This document shows, piece after piece, positions 8,244 to 18,298 of a stretch of DNA of 64,000 nt. Below the pieces are notes generated by a model that did not search any database, was not told where the DNA came from, and saw nothing but the letters and a program-made list of their open reading frames with translations. The first letter of the stretch is position 1; every line of letters begins with the position of its first letter. The stretch is taken from contig NZ_CP014167.1 in NCBI RefSeq assembly GCF_001685395.1, positions 3,291,501-3,355,500 of the forward strand, written 5' to 3'. This stretch comes from Paenibacillus yonginensis (GTDB lineage: Bacteria; Bacillota; Bacilli; Paenibacillales; Paenibacillaceae). Made by a program: the position numbers and the translations under genes.

Positions 8244-9872
8244 TCATTTAATAAGTTCAGTCGGATTCTGCCCCGTAATCTTTTTGAACAGCGTGCTGAA
8301 ATACGGGATGTTTTTGTAGCCGACCCGTTCGGCCACCTCATAGACCAGCATCTTCCGTTCCAAGAGCAGCTCCCGCGCTTTCTCGATCCGCACCCGGGTC
8401 AGATACGTGTTGAAGGTCTCGCCCGTTATATTTTTAAAAATAATCGACAGGTGGTTGCGCGAAATGTACACCATATCGGACAAATCGGCCAGCGTCACAT
8501 CCTCCGCATAATGCTCATGGATGTAACGGGTCATGAAATCCACGATTTGCCGGTGTTTGCTGCTGCCCTTCCACTGCCGGTCGTGGATGATGGCGCCGAT
8601 TTTGCCGGACAGCCATTCCGTCAATTGATCGGGCTCGGACAGACTCATCAGCTCCTTGGCGATTTGGTCGCCGGAGAACAGCTCCTCCACCGCCAGTCCC
8701 GACTCGTACAAGGAATAAGTCACGATCCCCCAAAGCTCGCTGCCCAGAAGCTGCACATAGTCCTTCGTAATCAAGTCTTTGCTGGCTTTAAGCTCGGTAA
8801 TATATTCGCTGATCAGCTGGACGGCCTCCAGCTCCTGGGAAGCTTTAACCGCCCCTGCCAGTTTGTACAGAAACTTCGCCGGCAGCAACGGGGCCGCATC
8901 CGGCTGCTCCGTCCGGATCTCCGCCGGATACCTGTACAGCTCATAACCCGGGCTTAACCGCTCCTGCTTTAGTTCGATAGCCTGGAAAGCTTCGTCCGTA
9001 GAATAAGGAATATCCGTCCAAGCTTCTTTGAATCTCCCGATGCCGATGCGGACCTCCAGCTTGAGACAGCTTTTGATGCTGTCGATCAGCTGTATGCCGA
9101 GCCCCCTCAGACTTTGCGTCATACCTTCCTGCTGCCCGGCCCCGCTTGGCGGGTGAAGCACAAGCAAAGCCCGGGTGCTGTGCAGCTCCGTATATTCCAT
9201 GTTTGGGAACCCTTGACGTGCGACCTCGCAGGCAATGTTCCCGATTGCAAACCGGAACAAATTCCAATCGGATACGGACAAAGTCCGCGCCCAATCCTTG
9301 CGCACCAGATCAATGCCGAGGGTAACATGGCTGCAGTCGGTCCAGTAAGTATACGGTTCCGGCAAATAAGCCGCTCCGTCCCGGTTCCTCTCCAAAGTTC
9401 CGATTGCGGCAGAACGGACCCATTCTTTTTCGATAAACGGTTTGTATTGGACCATCGTCTGCTCCAGCTCCAGCCGTCTTAACCGGCTCTCTTCCTCCTC
9501 CGACAGCTCGTTGATGACTTTGGTTAATATGGCTTTCAGAGTCGGCACGCTGATCGGCTTGGAGACGTAATCGCTGACCTGATACCTCAGCGCCTGTCTG
9601 GCATGCTCGAAATCCGAATAACCGCTTAAAATAATAATCTTGCCGTTATAACCTTCCTGTCTGATCCGCTCTATCATATCCAGCCCGTTCATTTCGGGCA
9701 TATAAATATCGGTAATGATGACGTCCGGCTGCGAGAGACGGGTCATTTCCAGTCCATCCGCCCCGTTCAAGGCCTCCCAGGCCCACTCCGCCTGCAGTTC
9801 ATCCCATGGAATGACCCGCTTCATGCCCTGAAGCACATGACGTTCATCGTCCACAATCGCGATTCTCCACAC
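8244..9872 (-). CDS. AraC-type response regulator (YesN-like)
   Basis: A 542-residue two-component response regulator. The receiver domain occupies about residues 1-125 with acidic pair D8-D9, phospho-acceptor D55 in ITDIYMPEMNG and the conserved lysine in YVSKP. A long middle region without a clear catalytic domain follows, and an AraC-type double helix-turn-helix lies at about 440-542 (LSDMVYISRNHLSIIFK, VGYKNIPYFSTLFKKITG). GTG at 9872 was chosen because GGGAGG lies eight bases upstream; an in-frame ATG at 9926 has no such site. It is paired with the kinase immediately upstream and probably activates the surrounding import and glycosidase genes. Confidence 0.92.
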   Translation of the reverse strand: MWRIAIVDDERHVLQGMKRVIPWDELQAEWAWEALNGADGLEMTRLSQPDVIITDIYMPEMNGLDMIERIRQEGYNGKIIILSGYSDFEHARQALRYQVSDYVSKPISVPTLKAILTKVINELSEEEESRLRRLELEQTMVQYKPFIEKEWVRSAAIGTLERNRDGAAYLPEPYTYWTDCSHVTLGIDLVRKDWARTLSVSDWNLFRFAIGNIACEVARQGFPNMEYTELHSTRALLVLHPPSGAGQQEGMTQSLRGLGIQLIDSIKSCLKLEVRIGIGRFKEAWTDIPYSTDEAFQAIELKQERLSPGYELYRYPAEIRTEQPDAAPLLPAKFLYKLAGAVKASQELEAVQLISEYITELKASKDLITKDYVQLLGSELWGIVTYSLYESGLAVEELFSGDQIAKELMSLSEPDQLTEWLSGKIGAIIHDRQWKGSSKHRQIVDFMTRYIHEHYAEDVTLADLSDMVYISRNHLSIIFKNITGETFNTYLTRVRIEKARELLLERKMLVYEVAERVGYKNIPYFSTLFKKITGQNPTELIK

Positions 9873-10004
9873 GACGCATTCCTCCCTTAATTTCGGCAGT
9901 GATGACCAAGGTATATGGGGGCGCATTTTCGATCTCTATCCTAGCAACGAACCCCTGGGGTTAACAGATGACGAATACACGATCTATTGCAGAATAACAC
10001 GGAA

Positions 10005-11777
10005 TTATGAAGCGCTTTCCTCTTTGTTTGGAGGATGAGCCAGCAAAGGCAGCACGATATCCACCTTCGTCCCCCCCTCCGGACGCTCGGACAGCTCGAC
10101 ACCATAACCGTTCCCGAAATAACCGTCAATCCGCTCCTTTACATTGCGGATGCCGTACCCGCCGGTCCGCCGCTTCTGCGCTTGAGGAGGTGTTTCGGGG
10201 GGAATCCGTTTCAGCCCTGTCCCGTTATCCTCAATCGCAATCCGCAGCCGTTCGTTGTCATGCTCCATCCGAATCCGGATATGGCCGTGGGATTGTTTGT
10301 TGAATCCGTGTACAATTGAGTTCTCCACAAACGGCTGGAGGGTCAGCTTAGGCATGTAATAGACGCCCAGCTCCTCGGGAGCCTCAATCGTATAATCAAG
10401 CCCTCCGCTGCGGCGCAGCTGCTGGATTTCCAGATAACTTTCAATATGCACCAGCTCCTCGCTGATCGGAATAAAGCTGTCGCCGTTGGACAAGCCGATC
10501 CGGAACATGCGGCCCGTCAGCTCCAGAATCCGGCTGAGCTCATCCTGTCCGGCTTCGATGGCCATCCAGTTCAGCTGGTCCAGCATATTATATAGAAAAT
10601 GAGGATTGATATTGGCCTGCAGGGCCTCAATCTCAGCTTTTCGCTGCTGCTCATAGCGGCGCTGCAGGGACAGGTAAAGCTCCTCAATCCGCTCATTCTG
10701 CTTGCGGTAACCGGCGAACAGGTAGCCAAATTCATTTTCGTAATCGGTCGGAAGCTCCGGCTGCTGCCCGCCGACCGAATACATCCGCATCGCCGTCACC
10801 AGCTTTTTGATCGGTTTGGTGAACTGGCGGCTCAGCAAATGGGTCAGCAGCAGGACAAACTGAATGGCAATTACGCCGATGAAGCCGATAATTTCCGCCA
10901 GCCTGAAGCTGCTCGCCGTAATCTGTTTCCATGATGTGATTTCGATCAGCGTCCAGTTGGAATTCGGCAGCCTGGAGTAGACCAGCAGAGAGTCTTCCTG
11001 TTTCTGGCCGCTTTGAATATGGACGTAACCGGAAGACTCCTCCCTTCTGGTATCAATCCAGCCCTCCAGCTCCTCCTGATCCAGCACGTTGCCGATCTTG
11101 AGCAGCTGCCGTCCTTCCCCGTCCGTCATAATCCGGTTGCTGCCTTCGGAATGGCCGGCCAGCAGCGTCTGAATTTCTTTGGCTTTGATATGAATGACCA
11201 GAACCCCCAGATAGGTGTTCTCATACATGATCTTCCGGGCAAAGCTCAGCACCGGAACATGGCCCTGGAAGCTGGACACTTCGTGTTCTTCCGACCAGGC
11301 GAAATCATTTTTCTGCAAATATTGGGATAAATCCCACTTCTTCAGCTCGGATAAATCATGAAACTGGATGTAGCTCTTGTCGTCTCCCTGAAACGGGTGC
11401 TCCATATACAAATCAATGCCCTGGATCAGCGGAATGGAATAAGTGAGATTGGCCAAGGCATGCTGGACGCCCTGATACCTGCGGTAGCGGTCATATTCGT
11501 CCCCATTGTCCCGCAGGAACGTAATCAGCTCATTGTCGCGCGACGTGGACAACGAGATCTGCTCGATGGTCACCATCCTCGTCGTAATCTCGTTGTTCAG
11601 CTCGTCCAGCAGCTGCTGCTGGTAATGCGAGGTGGTTCTGACCAGCGATTTGGAAGACAAGCTGTAGCCTGTCCAGGCGATCAAAGCGATAAAAATGATG
11701 ATGACCAGAGCAAAACTCTGGAAAAACAGCCGGTCGATCCGGTATTTCTTAAAGGGATTAGTCACAGATGCAGGCAA
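10005..11777 (-). CDS. Membrane sensor histidine kinase (YesM-like)
   Basis: About 590 residues. One membrane helix near the N-terminus (FFQSFALVIIIFIALIAW) and a second near residue 290, enclosing an extracellular Cache-like sensor; then HAMP, the His_kinase signature with phospho-acceptor His in NINPHFLYNMLDQL (about residue 390), and a C-terminal HATPase (VENSIVHGF, EDNGTG, GYGIRNVKERI). Such kinases sense an extracellular sugar directly or through a binding protein. The start is uncertain: AAGGAG supports TTG at 11777, while an in-frame ATG at 11807 lacks a ribosome site. It lies 75 bases after the second permease and upstream of its regulator. Confidence 0.92.
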   Translation of the reverse strand: MPASVTNPFKKYRIDRLFFQSFALVIIIFIALIAWTGYSLSSKSLVRTTSHYQQQLLDELNNEITTRMVTIEQISLSTSRDNELITFLRDNGDEYDRYRRYQGVQHALANLTYSIPLIQGIDLYMEHPFQGDDKSYIQFHDLSELKKWDLSQYLQKNDFAWSEEHEVSSFQGHVPVLSFARKIMYENTYLGVLVIHIKAKEIQTLLAGHSEGSNRIMTDGEGRQLLKIGNVLDQEELEGWIDTRREESSGYVHIQSGQKQEDSLLVYSRLPNSNWTLIEITSWKQITASSFRLAEIIGFIGVIAIQFVLLLTHLLSRQFTKPIKKLVTAMRMYSVGGQQPELPTDYENEFGYLFAGYRKQNERIEELYLSLQRRYEQQRKAEIEALQANINPHFLYNMLDQLNWMAIEAGQDELSRILELTGRMFRIGLSNGDSFIPISEELVHIESYLEIQQLRRSGGLDYTIEAPEELGVYYMPKLTLQPFVENSIVHGFNKQSHGHIRIRMEHDNERLRIAIEDNGTGLKRIPPETPPQAQKRRTGGYGIRNVKERIDGYFGNGYGVELSERPEGGTKVDIVLPLLAHPPNKEESAS

Positions 11778-11882
11778 AGGCCGCTTCACTCCTTCCGGGC
11801 GGTTCATAAGCAGAAAACGGCAAAGCAGGAGATCGTCAGAACCCCCGCTTTACCTCTGGAGAAACCCGATTTCGAGTTCACT

Positions 11883-12725
11883 TTATCCCTTAATGCCCGT
11901 TGTGGCAATCCCTTCTACGAAATACTTCTGAAGGAACATAAAGACGATTGTAGCCGGCAGGATCGAAACGAGCGCCATGGCAAGCAGTTGTCCCCACTGC
12001 TGGGCCGATTGCGAATCGTTGATCATGCGCAGCGCAAGCCCGACCGTATATTTGTCCACGGAGTTCAGATACAGCAGGTGGCCGAGGAAATCATCCCAGT
12101 TCCACAAGAAACAGAAGATCGTTACGGTTACGATCGCCGGCTTCGTCAAAGGCATGACCACCCGCCAGTAAATCCCGAACCACGAACAGCCGTCGATCTT
12201 CGCCGACTCGTCGAGCTCTTTGGGGATGCCCCGCACAAACTGGATCAGCAGGAAGACGAAAAAGGTTCCGCCCGCTCCGCCGGCCAGCAGATGCGGCACG
12301 ATGAACGGAAGGTAAGTGTTGACCCAGCCAAGCTGGTGAAACAGCGCGTACTGCGGAATGATCAGCACCTGGCCCGGCAGCATCAAGGTCAGCATCAGCA
12401 GCGAGAACCAGAAATTCTTAAGCGGGAAATTCATTCGCGCGAACCCGAACGCCACAAGCGTGCAGGAGATCAGGGTCGCAACGAGAACGGCGGCTTCGAG
12501 CTGAAAGGTATTGAGATAGAAATCGGTAAACGAATGACCGGGAACCGAATGCCAGCCTTTCGTGAAGTTGCTCCAAGTCGGAGCGGAAGGGAAAATATTC
12601 GGCGAGCTCAGCTCCTGATTCGTTTTGAACGCGGCGCCGATCCACCAAAGGACCGGATAGACCATGATGACGCTGAATAGGATCATAACAACGTGGCGGA
12701 CCATCGCTTTTCCTTGTTTGGTCAT
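11883..12725 (-). CDS. Carbohydrate ABC transporter permease (MalG-type)
   Basis: A 280-residue inner-membrane permease of the CUT1 family with six predicted helices and the EAA cytoplasmic loop ELDESAKIDGCSWFGIYW...MPLTKPA (about residues 170-197) that contacts the ATPase. It overlaps the upstream permease gene by four bases (ATGA), so the two are coupled and surely form a heterodimer. No ATPase gene is in the operon; CUT1 systems in Bacilli often share MsmX. The substrate is inferred from the linked GH67 gene to be a glucuronic-acid-bearing oligosaccharide. Confidence 0.93.
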   Translation of the reverse strand: MTKQGKAMVRHVVMILFSVIMVYPVLWWIGAAFKTNQELSSPNIFPSAPTWSNFTKGWHSVPGHSFTDFYLNTFQLEAAVLVATLISCTLVAFGFARMNFPLKNFWFSLLMLTLMLPGQVLIIPQYALFHQLGWVNTYLPFIVPHLLAGGAGGTFFVFLLIQFVRGIPKELDESAKIDGCSWFGIYWRVVMPLTKPAIVTVTIFCFLWNWDDFLGHLLYLNSVDKYTVGLALRMINDSQSAQQWGQLLAMALVSILPATIVFMFLQKYFVEGIATTGIKG

Positions 12726-13684
12726 TTCTGCTTCCTCCCTTCCGGCTCCGTTTCATAGAACACCCAGTAACGCGAGGTGCCGGCGATAATGAGAGCCGCG
12801 ATAACGATGATGACCAGCATGATCCAGGCCAGCGCCGAAGAATAACCAAGCTGGTAGCGGCTGAATGCCCGTTCATACAGATAAAGCGCGTACACATACG
12901 TGGAATTCACAGGTCCGCCGTTTGTGATAACGAAAGCAGAGGTGAACATTTGAAAGGAATTGATGACCGCCATAATCAGGTTGAAATACATGATCGGCGA
13001 CAGCATCGGCAAGGTGATCCGGAAGAACTGGACAAACCGGTTGGCGCCGTCTACGGATGAGGCCTCGTACAGGTCATTTGGAATTTGCTTCAGACCGGCC
13101 AGGAAAATCACCATCGTCGAGCCGAATTGCCAGGCGGCCAGCAGAATCAGGGTCCACAGCGCCGAATCGGGGCTGGTAATCCAGCCTTTGCCTTCGATCC
13201 CGAACACAGCCAAGATTTTGTTAAAGATGCCGTCAACGCCAAAAATATTCCGCCACAGCAGCGAAACGGCAATGCTGCCTCCGATCAGCGAAGGGAAATA
13301 AATCGCCGTCCGGTAAAAGGTAATCCCCCTAACAGCCCGGTTCAGCACCATGGCAACAAGGAGAGCCGCAATCAGCTTCACCGGAACGGAAGCGATTACA
13401 TATTTGAACGTGACGCCCACAGACTGAACAAATTTCGGGTCATTCATGAAGATGCGTTCATAATTCCGGGTGCCTACCCAATGAATGGGCTCCAGCAGCG
13501 TATAATCGGTAAAGGAGTAATACAGCGATAAGAACATCGGATAAGCCGTCAGCCCTAAGAAGCCGATCAGCCAGGGCGAAATGAACAGATAACCTGCCAC
13601 GGATGTCTTCCAGCTGCGGTTTGCAGGCCGGCGCTTCTTGACTTTGGGGGCCGTGCCTGAGGTTACGGCTGCGGTACGGTTCAT
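12722..13684 (-). CDS. Sugar ABC transporter permease (MalF/UgpA-type)
   Basis: A 320-residue permease with an N-terminal basic tail, six helices (first at FISPWLIGFLGLTAYPMF) and an EAA loop (DLYEASSVDGANRFVQFFRITLP cut to its core DLYEASSVDGA, about residue 215). ATG at 13684 follows AGGA; a TTG at 13690 is an alternative. It heads a transcription unit that continues through the second permease, the kinase, the regulator and two dehydrogenases. A terminator lies between it and the upstream alpha-glucuronidase, so it probably has its own promoter (see the shared element at 13730). Confidence 0.93.
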   Translation of the reverse strand: MNRTAAVTSGTAPKVKKRRPANRSWKTSVAGYLFISPWLIGFLGLTAYPMFLSLYYSFTDYTLLEPIHWVGTRNYERIFMNDPKFVQSVGVTFKYVIASVPVKLIAALLVAMVLNRAVRGITFYRTAIYFPSLIGGSIAVSLLWRNIFGVDGIFNKILAVFGIEGKGWITSPDSALWTLILLAAWQFGSTMVIFLAGLKQIPNDLYEASSVDGANRFVQFFRITLPMLSPIMYFNLIMAVINSFQMFTSAFVITNGGPVNSTYVYALYLYERAFSRYQLGYSSALAWIMLVIIVIAALIIAGTSRYWVFYETEPEGRKQK

Positions 13685-13729
13685 GTGCAATCACTTCCTG
13701 TAGTCAGTTTTATAATCTAAATATATAGG

Positions 13730-13759
13730 CAAGCCAGAGCGGTTGAAATGAGGGGAATG
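13730..13759 (-). promoter_or_regulatory. Shared upstream element, permease copy (candidate response-regulator site)
   Basis: The 13-mer CCGCTCTGGCTTG (minus strand, 13742-13730) ends exactly 46 bases before the permease start; the identical 13-mer ends 46 bases before the binding-protein start at 18253. A second block, ATGAGRGSAATG on the plus strand, follows in both. Position just upstream of a poor -35 region suits an activator such as the linked AraC-type regulator. The function is inference. Confidence 0.45.
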
Positions 13760-13783
13760 TTTGAATTCTTTCAAAATATAACG

Positions 13784-13827
13784 AAAAAAAGAAGAAGCGC
13801 GGTTGGTGCGCCTCCTCTTCGCTTTTT
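13784..13827 (-). terminator. Hairpin between alpha-glucuronidase and permease genes
   Basis: An imperfect inverted repeat: AAAAAGCGAAGAGGAGGCGC, loop, GCGCTTCTTCTTTTTTT on the minus strand. It ends in a seven-T run and lies about 80 bases after the glucuronidase stop, separating that gene from the permease unit. Confidence 0.6.
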
Positions 13828-13906
13828 GGGCCATTTGCATTTGCCTGACAGCACCGGCATCCGGGCAGCTTGCCGCGTTCCCAGCATAAGGCACAGGGTC
13901 TTCCGA

Positions 13907-16006
13907 TTAATAAATCGTCCGTCCCTGTTCGTCGGCAATCCCGCATCTCCGGTAGAAATACGTATTGATCCGGTCACGCCATTCCTTGGCATGTTCGGCC
14001 TGCTCCGCCAGCCGCTCGGCGACCTGCCGGTGCAGCCCTTCATCCATGCTTCCAGCCAAAGCTTCCCACTGCGCGGCCAGGCGTTCAGCCTGCTCCGCTC
14101 CGTCAAAATGGGTATCGTAAATATGCTGGATAACCGTTTTGCCGGAATGCAGCTTATGGGTATACGGAACATGATGGAAGAACAGCAGCAGCTCATCCGG
14201 ACAGGTCTCCAGCGATTCATACCGCTCGAAATTAGGCCCAGCATACTGCCCGGTATATCCCGTTCCCGTCGCTTTTGTCCGGTCTACGCCGATCCCCTGC
14301 CAATCCGCAAAATGATAAGTGCCCCACATCGAATATTCATAACCCTCCACATTCGGGCCGTAGTGATGATCGGGATTGACCATGAACCCTACGCCAAGCG
14401 GAGCCGTATAAGATTCGTAGATTCCCCAGGAATCCAGCAGCATCTGCTGAACCGTACGGATCAGCTTCTCGCTGCCATTGCCGAAGGTAAGCCTGATCCA
14501 CTCCTCGGCGATCGCCGAGGAAGTCAGCTCGGGATTCCAGGTCAAACGCCCATAGCCGTACAGATTGGCCTGAGCCAGCCGATGGCCGGTCCAGTTGGCG
14601 TCATCCCCGATGTTCGAGACGGCGGCAATACCCGCCAGGCGGCTGCCATGCAGCTCCCCGCTCGCAATCCTCTTCACGGTCGAGCCGTTCCCTTTGAGAT
14701 GGGTATCAAAGTCCAGAATCTCCCTCCACTGCGGCACCAGATAACACAAATGCCGCTGCTGGCCCGTATATTCCTGCGTAATCTGCAGCTCCAGCACCTG
14801 ATGGGTGGACGGCATCGCGCCCAGCAGCGGCGATATCGGTTCGCGCACCTGGAAGTCGATCGGACCGTTCTTGACCTGCAATATGACATTGTCCTTAAAA
14901 CGTCCATCCAAAGGTTTGAAATGATCGTATGCCGCTCTTGCCCGGTCGGTCTTGCGGTCCCGCCAGTCCTGCTTGCAGTTGTAGACGAAACAGCGCCAAA
15001 TCACGATACCGCCGTAAGGCTCAAGCCCTTCAGCCAGCATGTTGGCTCCATCGGCATGATCGCGGCCGTATGTGAACGGGCCGGGCCGGTTCTCCGAATC
15101 GGCTTTGACTACATAACCGCCGAAATCGGGAATCGCGGCATATACGTCTTGTGTCCGGCGCTGCCACCATGCCTGTACAGCCGGGTCCAAGGGATCTGCT
15201 GTTGGCAGCTCGCCCATTTCTACCGGCGCGGCGTAGTTCACGCTCAGAAACAGCTTCACAGCATATTCGCGGAAGATGGCGGCAACTTCAGCAACGTCCG
15301 GCAGAAACTCCTCCGTAATCAGCAGCGTTTCCTGCTTGTGGACGTTAACGTTGTTGATGGATACGGCGTTAATGCCGACCGAAGCCAGCAGGCGCGCATA
15401 ATCACGGATGCGCTGCTTATCAGCTTTGAAGCGGTTATTCTCAAAGAAGATCGATTTACCGGCATACCCCCGTTCAATCGAGCCGTCCATGTTGTCCCAA
15501 TGGTTGATCATACGCAGCGGATTGACCGGGTTCTCTTGGATATTCAGCCCGTCCACGGATTGGCCTGCTGCGAATAACCGCAGCAAATGAAACGCCCCGT
15601 AGAGCAGGCCCGCGGGAGCGGCTGCTGCTATCACGATCCGGCCTGTATCGGCTTCGGTTTGCATCGTAAAACCTTCAGGGCCGATTTCGGTTCTAACGGC
15701 CGCCGGAAACAGCCGATCCATCCCCGCAGCAGGGCTGCTGAACAAAGCCAGTTGTATGTATGCGCCAGATTCCGGCACCTCACCTTCGTTCACAACAGCT
15801 GCGGACAGACCCGACAGGCTTTCCAGCCCCCGGGCCAGCTCGGCAGCTGCCGATTGAATCACAGCCCCGCCGTCCTCGGCAGCGGCCGCCACAACAATCT
15901 GGCGGTAGGCTTTACAGCGCTCCAGCCCCTCTTTGGTCTCCTGCCTGCGGTAAGGCAGCCAAGCCAAATAACCGTCTTCCCCTTGCTTTCGTTCCGGTAC
16001 ACTCAT
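13907..16006 (-). CDS. aguA: GH67 alpha-glucuronidase
   Basis: A 699-residue glycoside hydrolase family 67 enzyme, which removes 4-O-methyl-glucuronic acid from the non-reducing end of aldouronic acids derived from glucuronoxylan. Seen: N-terminal carbohydrate-binding-like fold, catalytic barrel with [10 protein letters not shown] (general-acid Glu near residue 304) and the LDG..KDN / [11 protein letters not shown] stretch (about 366-390) carrying the family's paired acidic residues, then a helical C-terminal domain. No signal peptide, so cytoplasmic, as usual for the family. ATG at 16006 has GAGGAGG upstream and gives a normal length; the frame extends to 16066 over the preceding gene. It probably acts on oligosaccharides delivered by the linked ABC importer. 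Confidence 0.95.
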   Translation of the reverse strand: MSVPERKQGEDGYLAWLPYRRQETKEGLERCKAYRQIVVAAAAEDGGAVIQSAAAELARGLESLSGLSAAVVNEGEVPESGAYIQLALFSSPAAGMDRLFPAAVRTEIGPEGFTMQTEADTGRIVIAAAAPAGLLYGAFHLLRLFAAGQSVDGLNIQENPVNPLRMINHWDNMDGSIERGYAGKSIFFENNRFKADKQRIRDYARLLASVGINAVSINNVNVHKQETLLITEEFLPDVAEVAAIFREYAVKLFLSVNYAAPVEMGELPTADPLDPAVQAWWQRRTQDVYAAIPDFGGYVVKADSENRPGPFTYGRDHADGANMLAEGLEPYGGIVIWRCFVYNCKQDWRDRKTDRARAAYDHFKPLDGRFKDNVILQVKNGPIDFQVREPISPLLGAMPSTHQVLELQITQEYTGQQRHLCYLVPQWREILDFDTHLKGNGSTVKRIASGELHGSRLAGIAAVSNIGDDANWTGHRLAQANLYGYGRLTWNPELTSSAIAEEWIRLTFGNGSEKLIRTVQQMLLDSWGIYESYTAPLGVGFMVNPDHHYGPNVEGYEYSMWGTYHFADWQGIGVDRTKATGTGYTGQYAGPNFERYESLETCPDELLLFFHHVPYTHKLHSGKTVIQHIYDTHFDGAEQAERLAAQWEALAGSMDEGLHRQVAERLAEQAEHAKEWRDRINTYFYRRCGIADEQGRTIY

Positions 16007-16056
16007 TGCTAGTTCCTCCTCGGATCGCATCCTGATTATTGGGGTAGTGCTATCCT

Positions 16057-16863
16057 TCATATCCACTTAAATAAGGGCTCGCCCGGGATACAATGAACCG
16101 GAACGTCCGGAAACCTCTCCTTAAGCCGCTTCGCCAGCAGCTTCATGCCCGGTTCTTCGCTTGGCGCATGGCCGAGCAGCAGAAGACCTTTTGGCCAGCC
16201 TTGACTGCAGGCGTCCCGCACATACTCCGGGGTTTCCCATTCCGGCCCTTCGCCGGCGATGATCAGATCCAGACGTTCCTGCTCAAATAAAGGAATCGCC
16301 TGGCCGCCTCCCCCCCGGTACCCGACCAGTAGACCGACGCGGCGGCACGGCATGGCCAGGTCGCCCACCGCACGGACAAGCGGAATGCCCAGCCTCTCCT
16401 TAACAGCCGAGGCCACCTCCTCCAGCCGCATCGGCGGTATTTCCGCTATCGCCGCTACTGGCTGCCGGTCCACGATATATGGCTCCCAGCCGAGCTCCTG
16501 AATCAGCCCTTCCGTGATGCAGTCCGGCTCGTAGCGGTGGATGTAGTCGTGCAGCCGGAAGACGGCCAGACCCGACGATTCGATAAGCTTGCGCTTCTCC
16601 CGGTATACGGAATCCCTAGCGTCCATATCCGGCGGATCATGATGGCTGTAATACAGCCCTTCATGGGTAATCAGCAGATTGACGCCCAGCGGCGCAGTCT
16701 GAGCGATTACGGAATGAGTGGCCATAAAAGCTGTTGCAATCCCGTTTACCACGGCAGATTCGTCCCCCGCTTTCAGTCCATCCACCGTTTGCTCCGGTCC
16801 CTGAGCCTGCTCTGTCGTCAGCCAGGCCAGCACCTCTTTGATCTGCAGAGCCAAATCGTCCAC
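16057..16863 (-). CDS. Nif3/DUF34-like metal-binding protein
   Basis: A 268-residue protein matching the Nif3-like (DUF34) family: VDGLKAGD near residue 28, ITHEGLYY at about 66 (the position of the family's metal-ligand histidine; the usual HH doublet is HE here) and GEGPEWE...[13 protein letters not shown] near the C-terminus, which supplies further ligands. Family members bind two metal ions in a toroidal hexamer and have no settled biochemical role. The start is GTG at 16863, or TTG at 16854 which has AGGTGG just upstream. It sits tightly between the binding-protein and alpha-glucuronidase genes, so a job in uronide metabolism is likely but unproven. Confidence 0.75.
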   Translation of the reverse strand: MDDLALQIKEVLAWLTTEQAQGPEQTVDGLKAGDESAVVNGIATAFMATHSVIAQTAPLGVNLLITHEGLYYSHHDPPDMDARDSVYREKRKLIESSGLAVFRLHDYIHRYEPDCITEGLIQELGWEPYIVDRQPVAAIAEIPPMRLEEVASAVKERLGIPLVRAVGDLAMPCRRVGLLVGYRGGGGQAIPLFEQERLDLIIAGEGPEWETPEYVRDACSQGWPKGLLLLGHAPSEEPGMKLLAKRLKERFPDVPVHCIPGEPLFKWI

Positions 16864-16871
16864 CTCGCTTC

Positions 16872-16915
16872 AAACGCAAGGCCCGGAACACAGCTGCTTC
16901 CGGGCTTTGGCGTTT
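16872..16915 (-). terminator. Intercistronic hairpin after the binding-protein gene
   Basis: AAACGCCAAAGCCCGGAA pairs with TTCCGGGCCTTGCGTTT across an eight-base loop. The T-run is short, so it probably acts as a leaky terminator or as a 3' stabiliser that lets the binding protein be made in excess over downstream genes. Confidence 0.7.
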
Positions 16916-16921
16916 GTTTAA

Positions 16922-18253
16922 TTATTTTTCGTAAGCAGTGGAAGCATCCTTCAGTTCATCAAAGGCTTGCTCCGGCGTTACTTTCTTGAAGCTGAGCTCG
17001 TCGCGGACCAGCGCCCAGTCCTTGTCGATGAAGTTCGTCCAGCCGCCGGCGCCTGCCGTCCAGGTTTGACCATCTGGCTCTGTAGCGCGAAGCAGCGCGA
17101 GACCTGCTTTGTCCAGATCGCTCATGGTGGATTCAAGCAGCGATGCGTTGTCTTTGTTGACCGGCAGCCCCCGTGAGGTCTTCAGCACTTTTGCCGCTTC
17201 CGGATCATTCAACAGCCAGTTGACGAACTTTTTGGCTTCGGCCTGCTGCTTCGAGTCTGCGGACACGCCCAGGAACATCGAAGGTTTGATCCAGCCGCCG
17301 GCTTCATTCGAGCGTGGCATTGTAACCAGCGCATAAGCGCCGGGCTTCAGGCTGTCCCAGGAAACCAGGTTGTTGGAGAAGCCATAACGGATCAGAATTT
17401 TACCGGCTACCAGCAAGTCCATTTGCGGGTCAAACTCTTTGTCAGAGGCGTTGACGTCCGCAGGTGGAACCAATCCCTCGTTGCGCAGCTCTTCAAACTG
17501 CTTGGTCCACTCCAGGAACGTATCCCGGTCGATGTTGAAATGGCCGTCATCCGTGATAACAGGTCCTTTGCCTTTACTGTACTGGTATGCGGAGTACATA
17601 AAGTAGTTGCCTGCATAATCCAGCGTAAAATATTGCCCGCTAGGCAGCTTGGATTTGCTTTCCTTCGCCAGCGCGAAGAAATCATCCCACGCCCAGCCGT
17701 TCGCCGGGCTTTGGATGCCCAATTTATCCATTGCCGCTTTGTCGTAAATCATGCCGAAGGCTACAGACCCCATCGGTATGGCATATTGCTTGCCGTCCAA
17801 TTGGCCGCCGACCAGCAGATTGGGATCAAACTTGCTGACGTCGACTTCGGAAGGGGCCAGTTCGGCCAGCTGATTGCGGCTCATCCAATCCGGTACCCAG
17901 CCTGGATCCAGCTGAATGACATCCGGTGCGTTTTTGGCGGCTGCCTGCGTGGATAATTTATCCAGGTAGCCATCCATACCGGAATATTCAGGTTCAAAGG
18001 TGACATTCGGGTTGTTTTTTGTATACAAATCCAGCGCCGCCAAAGTGGTTTCATGCCGGTCCTGGGATCCCCACCACATAATGCGCAGCTTCACCGGACT
18101 GCTGCCCGTCTCCGCAGATGCCTCCGTTTGGCTGCCGGAACCGGAATTTACAGACGCATTGTTCTTGGCATTGCCGGAACTGCCGCAGGCCGTAAGAGCA
18201 CCTGCCAGAACGGCCATGACCAGGATCGAAAGAGAACGCTTCCATTTTACCAT
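16922..18253 (-). CDS. Lipoprotein sugar-binding protein (family 1 SBP)
   Basis: A 443-residue extracellular solute-binding lipoprotein. It has a signal sequence with lipobox ALTAC (lipidated Cys23), a Ser/Asn/Gly linker and the bilobal family 1 fold (IMWWGSQDRHE near residue 58, QLDPGWVPDWM near 118). It would hand sugar to the permease pair at 11.9-13.7 kb. The ATG at 18253 has GGAGG upstream. It is the first gene of the glucuronide locus; the nearby GH67 suggests aldouronate as ligand, whereas the well-known aldouronate importer of Paenibacillus sp. JDR-2 is of the Lpl type, so ligand identity is inference. Confidence 0.92.
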   Translation of the reverse strand: MVKWKRSLSILVMAVLAGALTACGSSGNAKNNASVNSGSGSQTEASAETGSSPVKLRIMWWGSQDRHETTLAALDLYTKNNPNVTFEPEYSGMDGYLDKLSTQAAAKNAPDVIQLDPGWVPDWMSRNQLAELAPSEVDVSKFDPNLLVGGQLDGKQYAIPMGSVAFGMIYDKAAMDKLGIQSPANGWAWDDFFALAKESKSKLPSGQYFTLDYAGNYFMYSAYQYSKGKGPVITDDGHFNIDRDTFLEWTKQFEELRNEGLVPPADVNASDKEFDPQMDLLVAGKILIRYGFSNNLVSWDSLKPGAYALVTMPRSNEAGGWIKPSMFLGVSADSKQQAEAKKFVNWLLNDPEAAKVLKTSRGLPVNKDNASLLESTMSDLDKAGLALLRATEPDGQTWTAGAGGWTNFIDKDWALVRDELSFKKVTPEQAFDELKDASTAYEK

Positions 18254-18298
18254 TCGTTTAACCCCTCCGTTAGTTGTCTTTTTACATTAACAGCATAA

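Noticed and set aside
11358-12680. 440-codon plus-strand frame opposite the kinase and permease genes
   Set aside because: Spans two real minus-strand genes and their junction; composition is Arg/Gln/His-rich shadow.
13748-15577. 609-codon plus-strand frame opposite alpha-glucuronidase
   Set aside because: The minus-strand GH67 has clear catalytic motifs; this frame has none.
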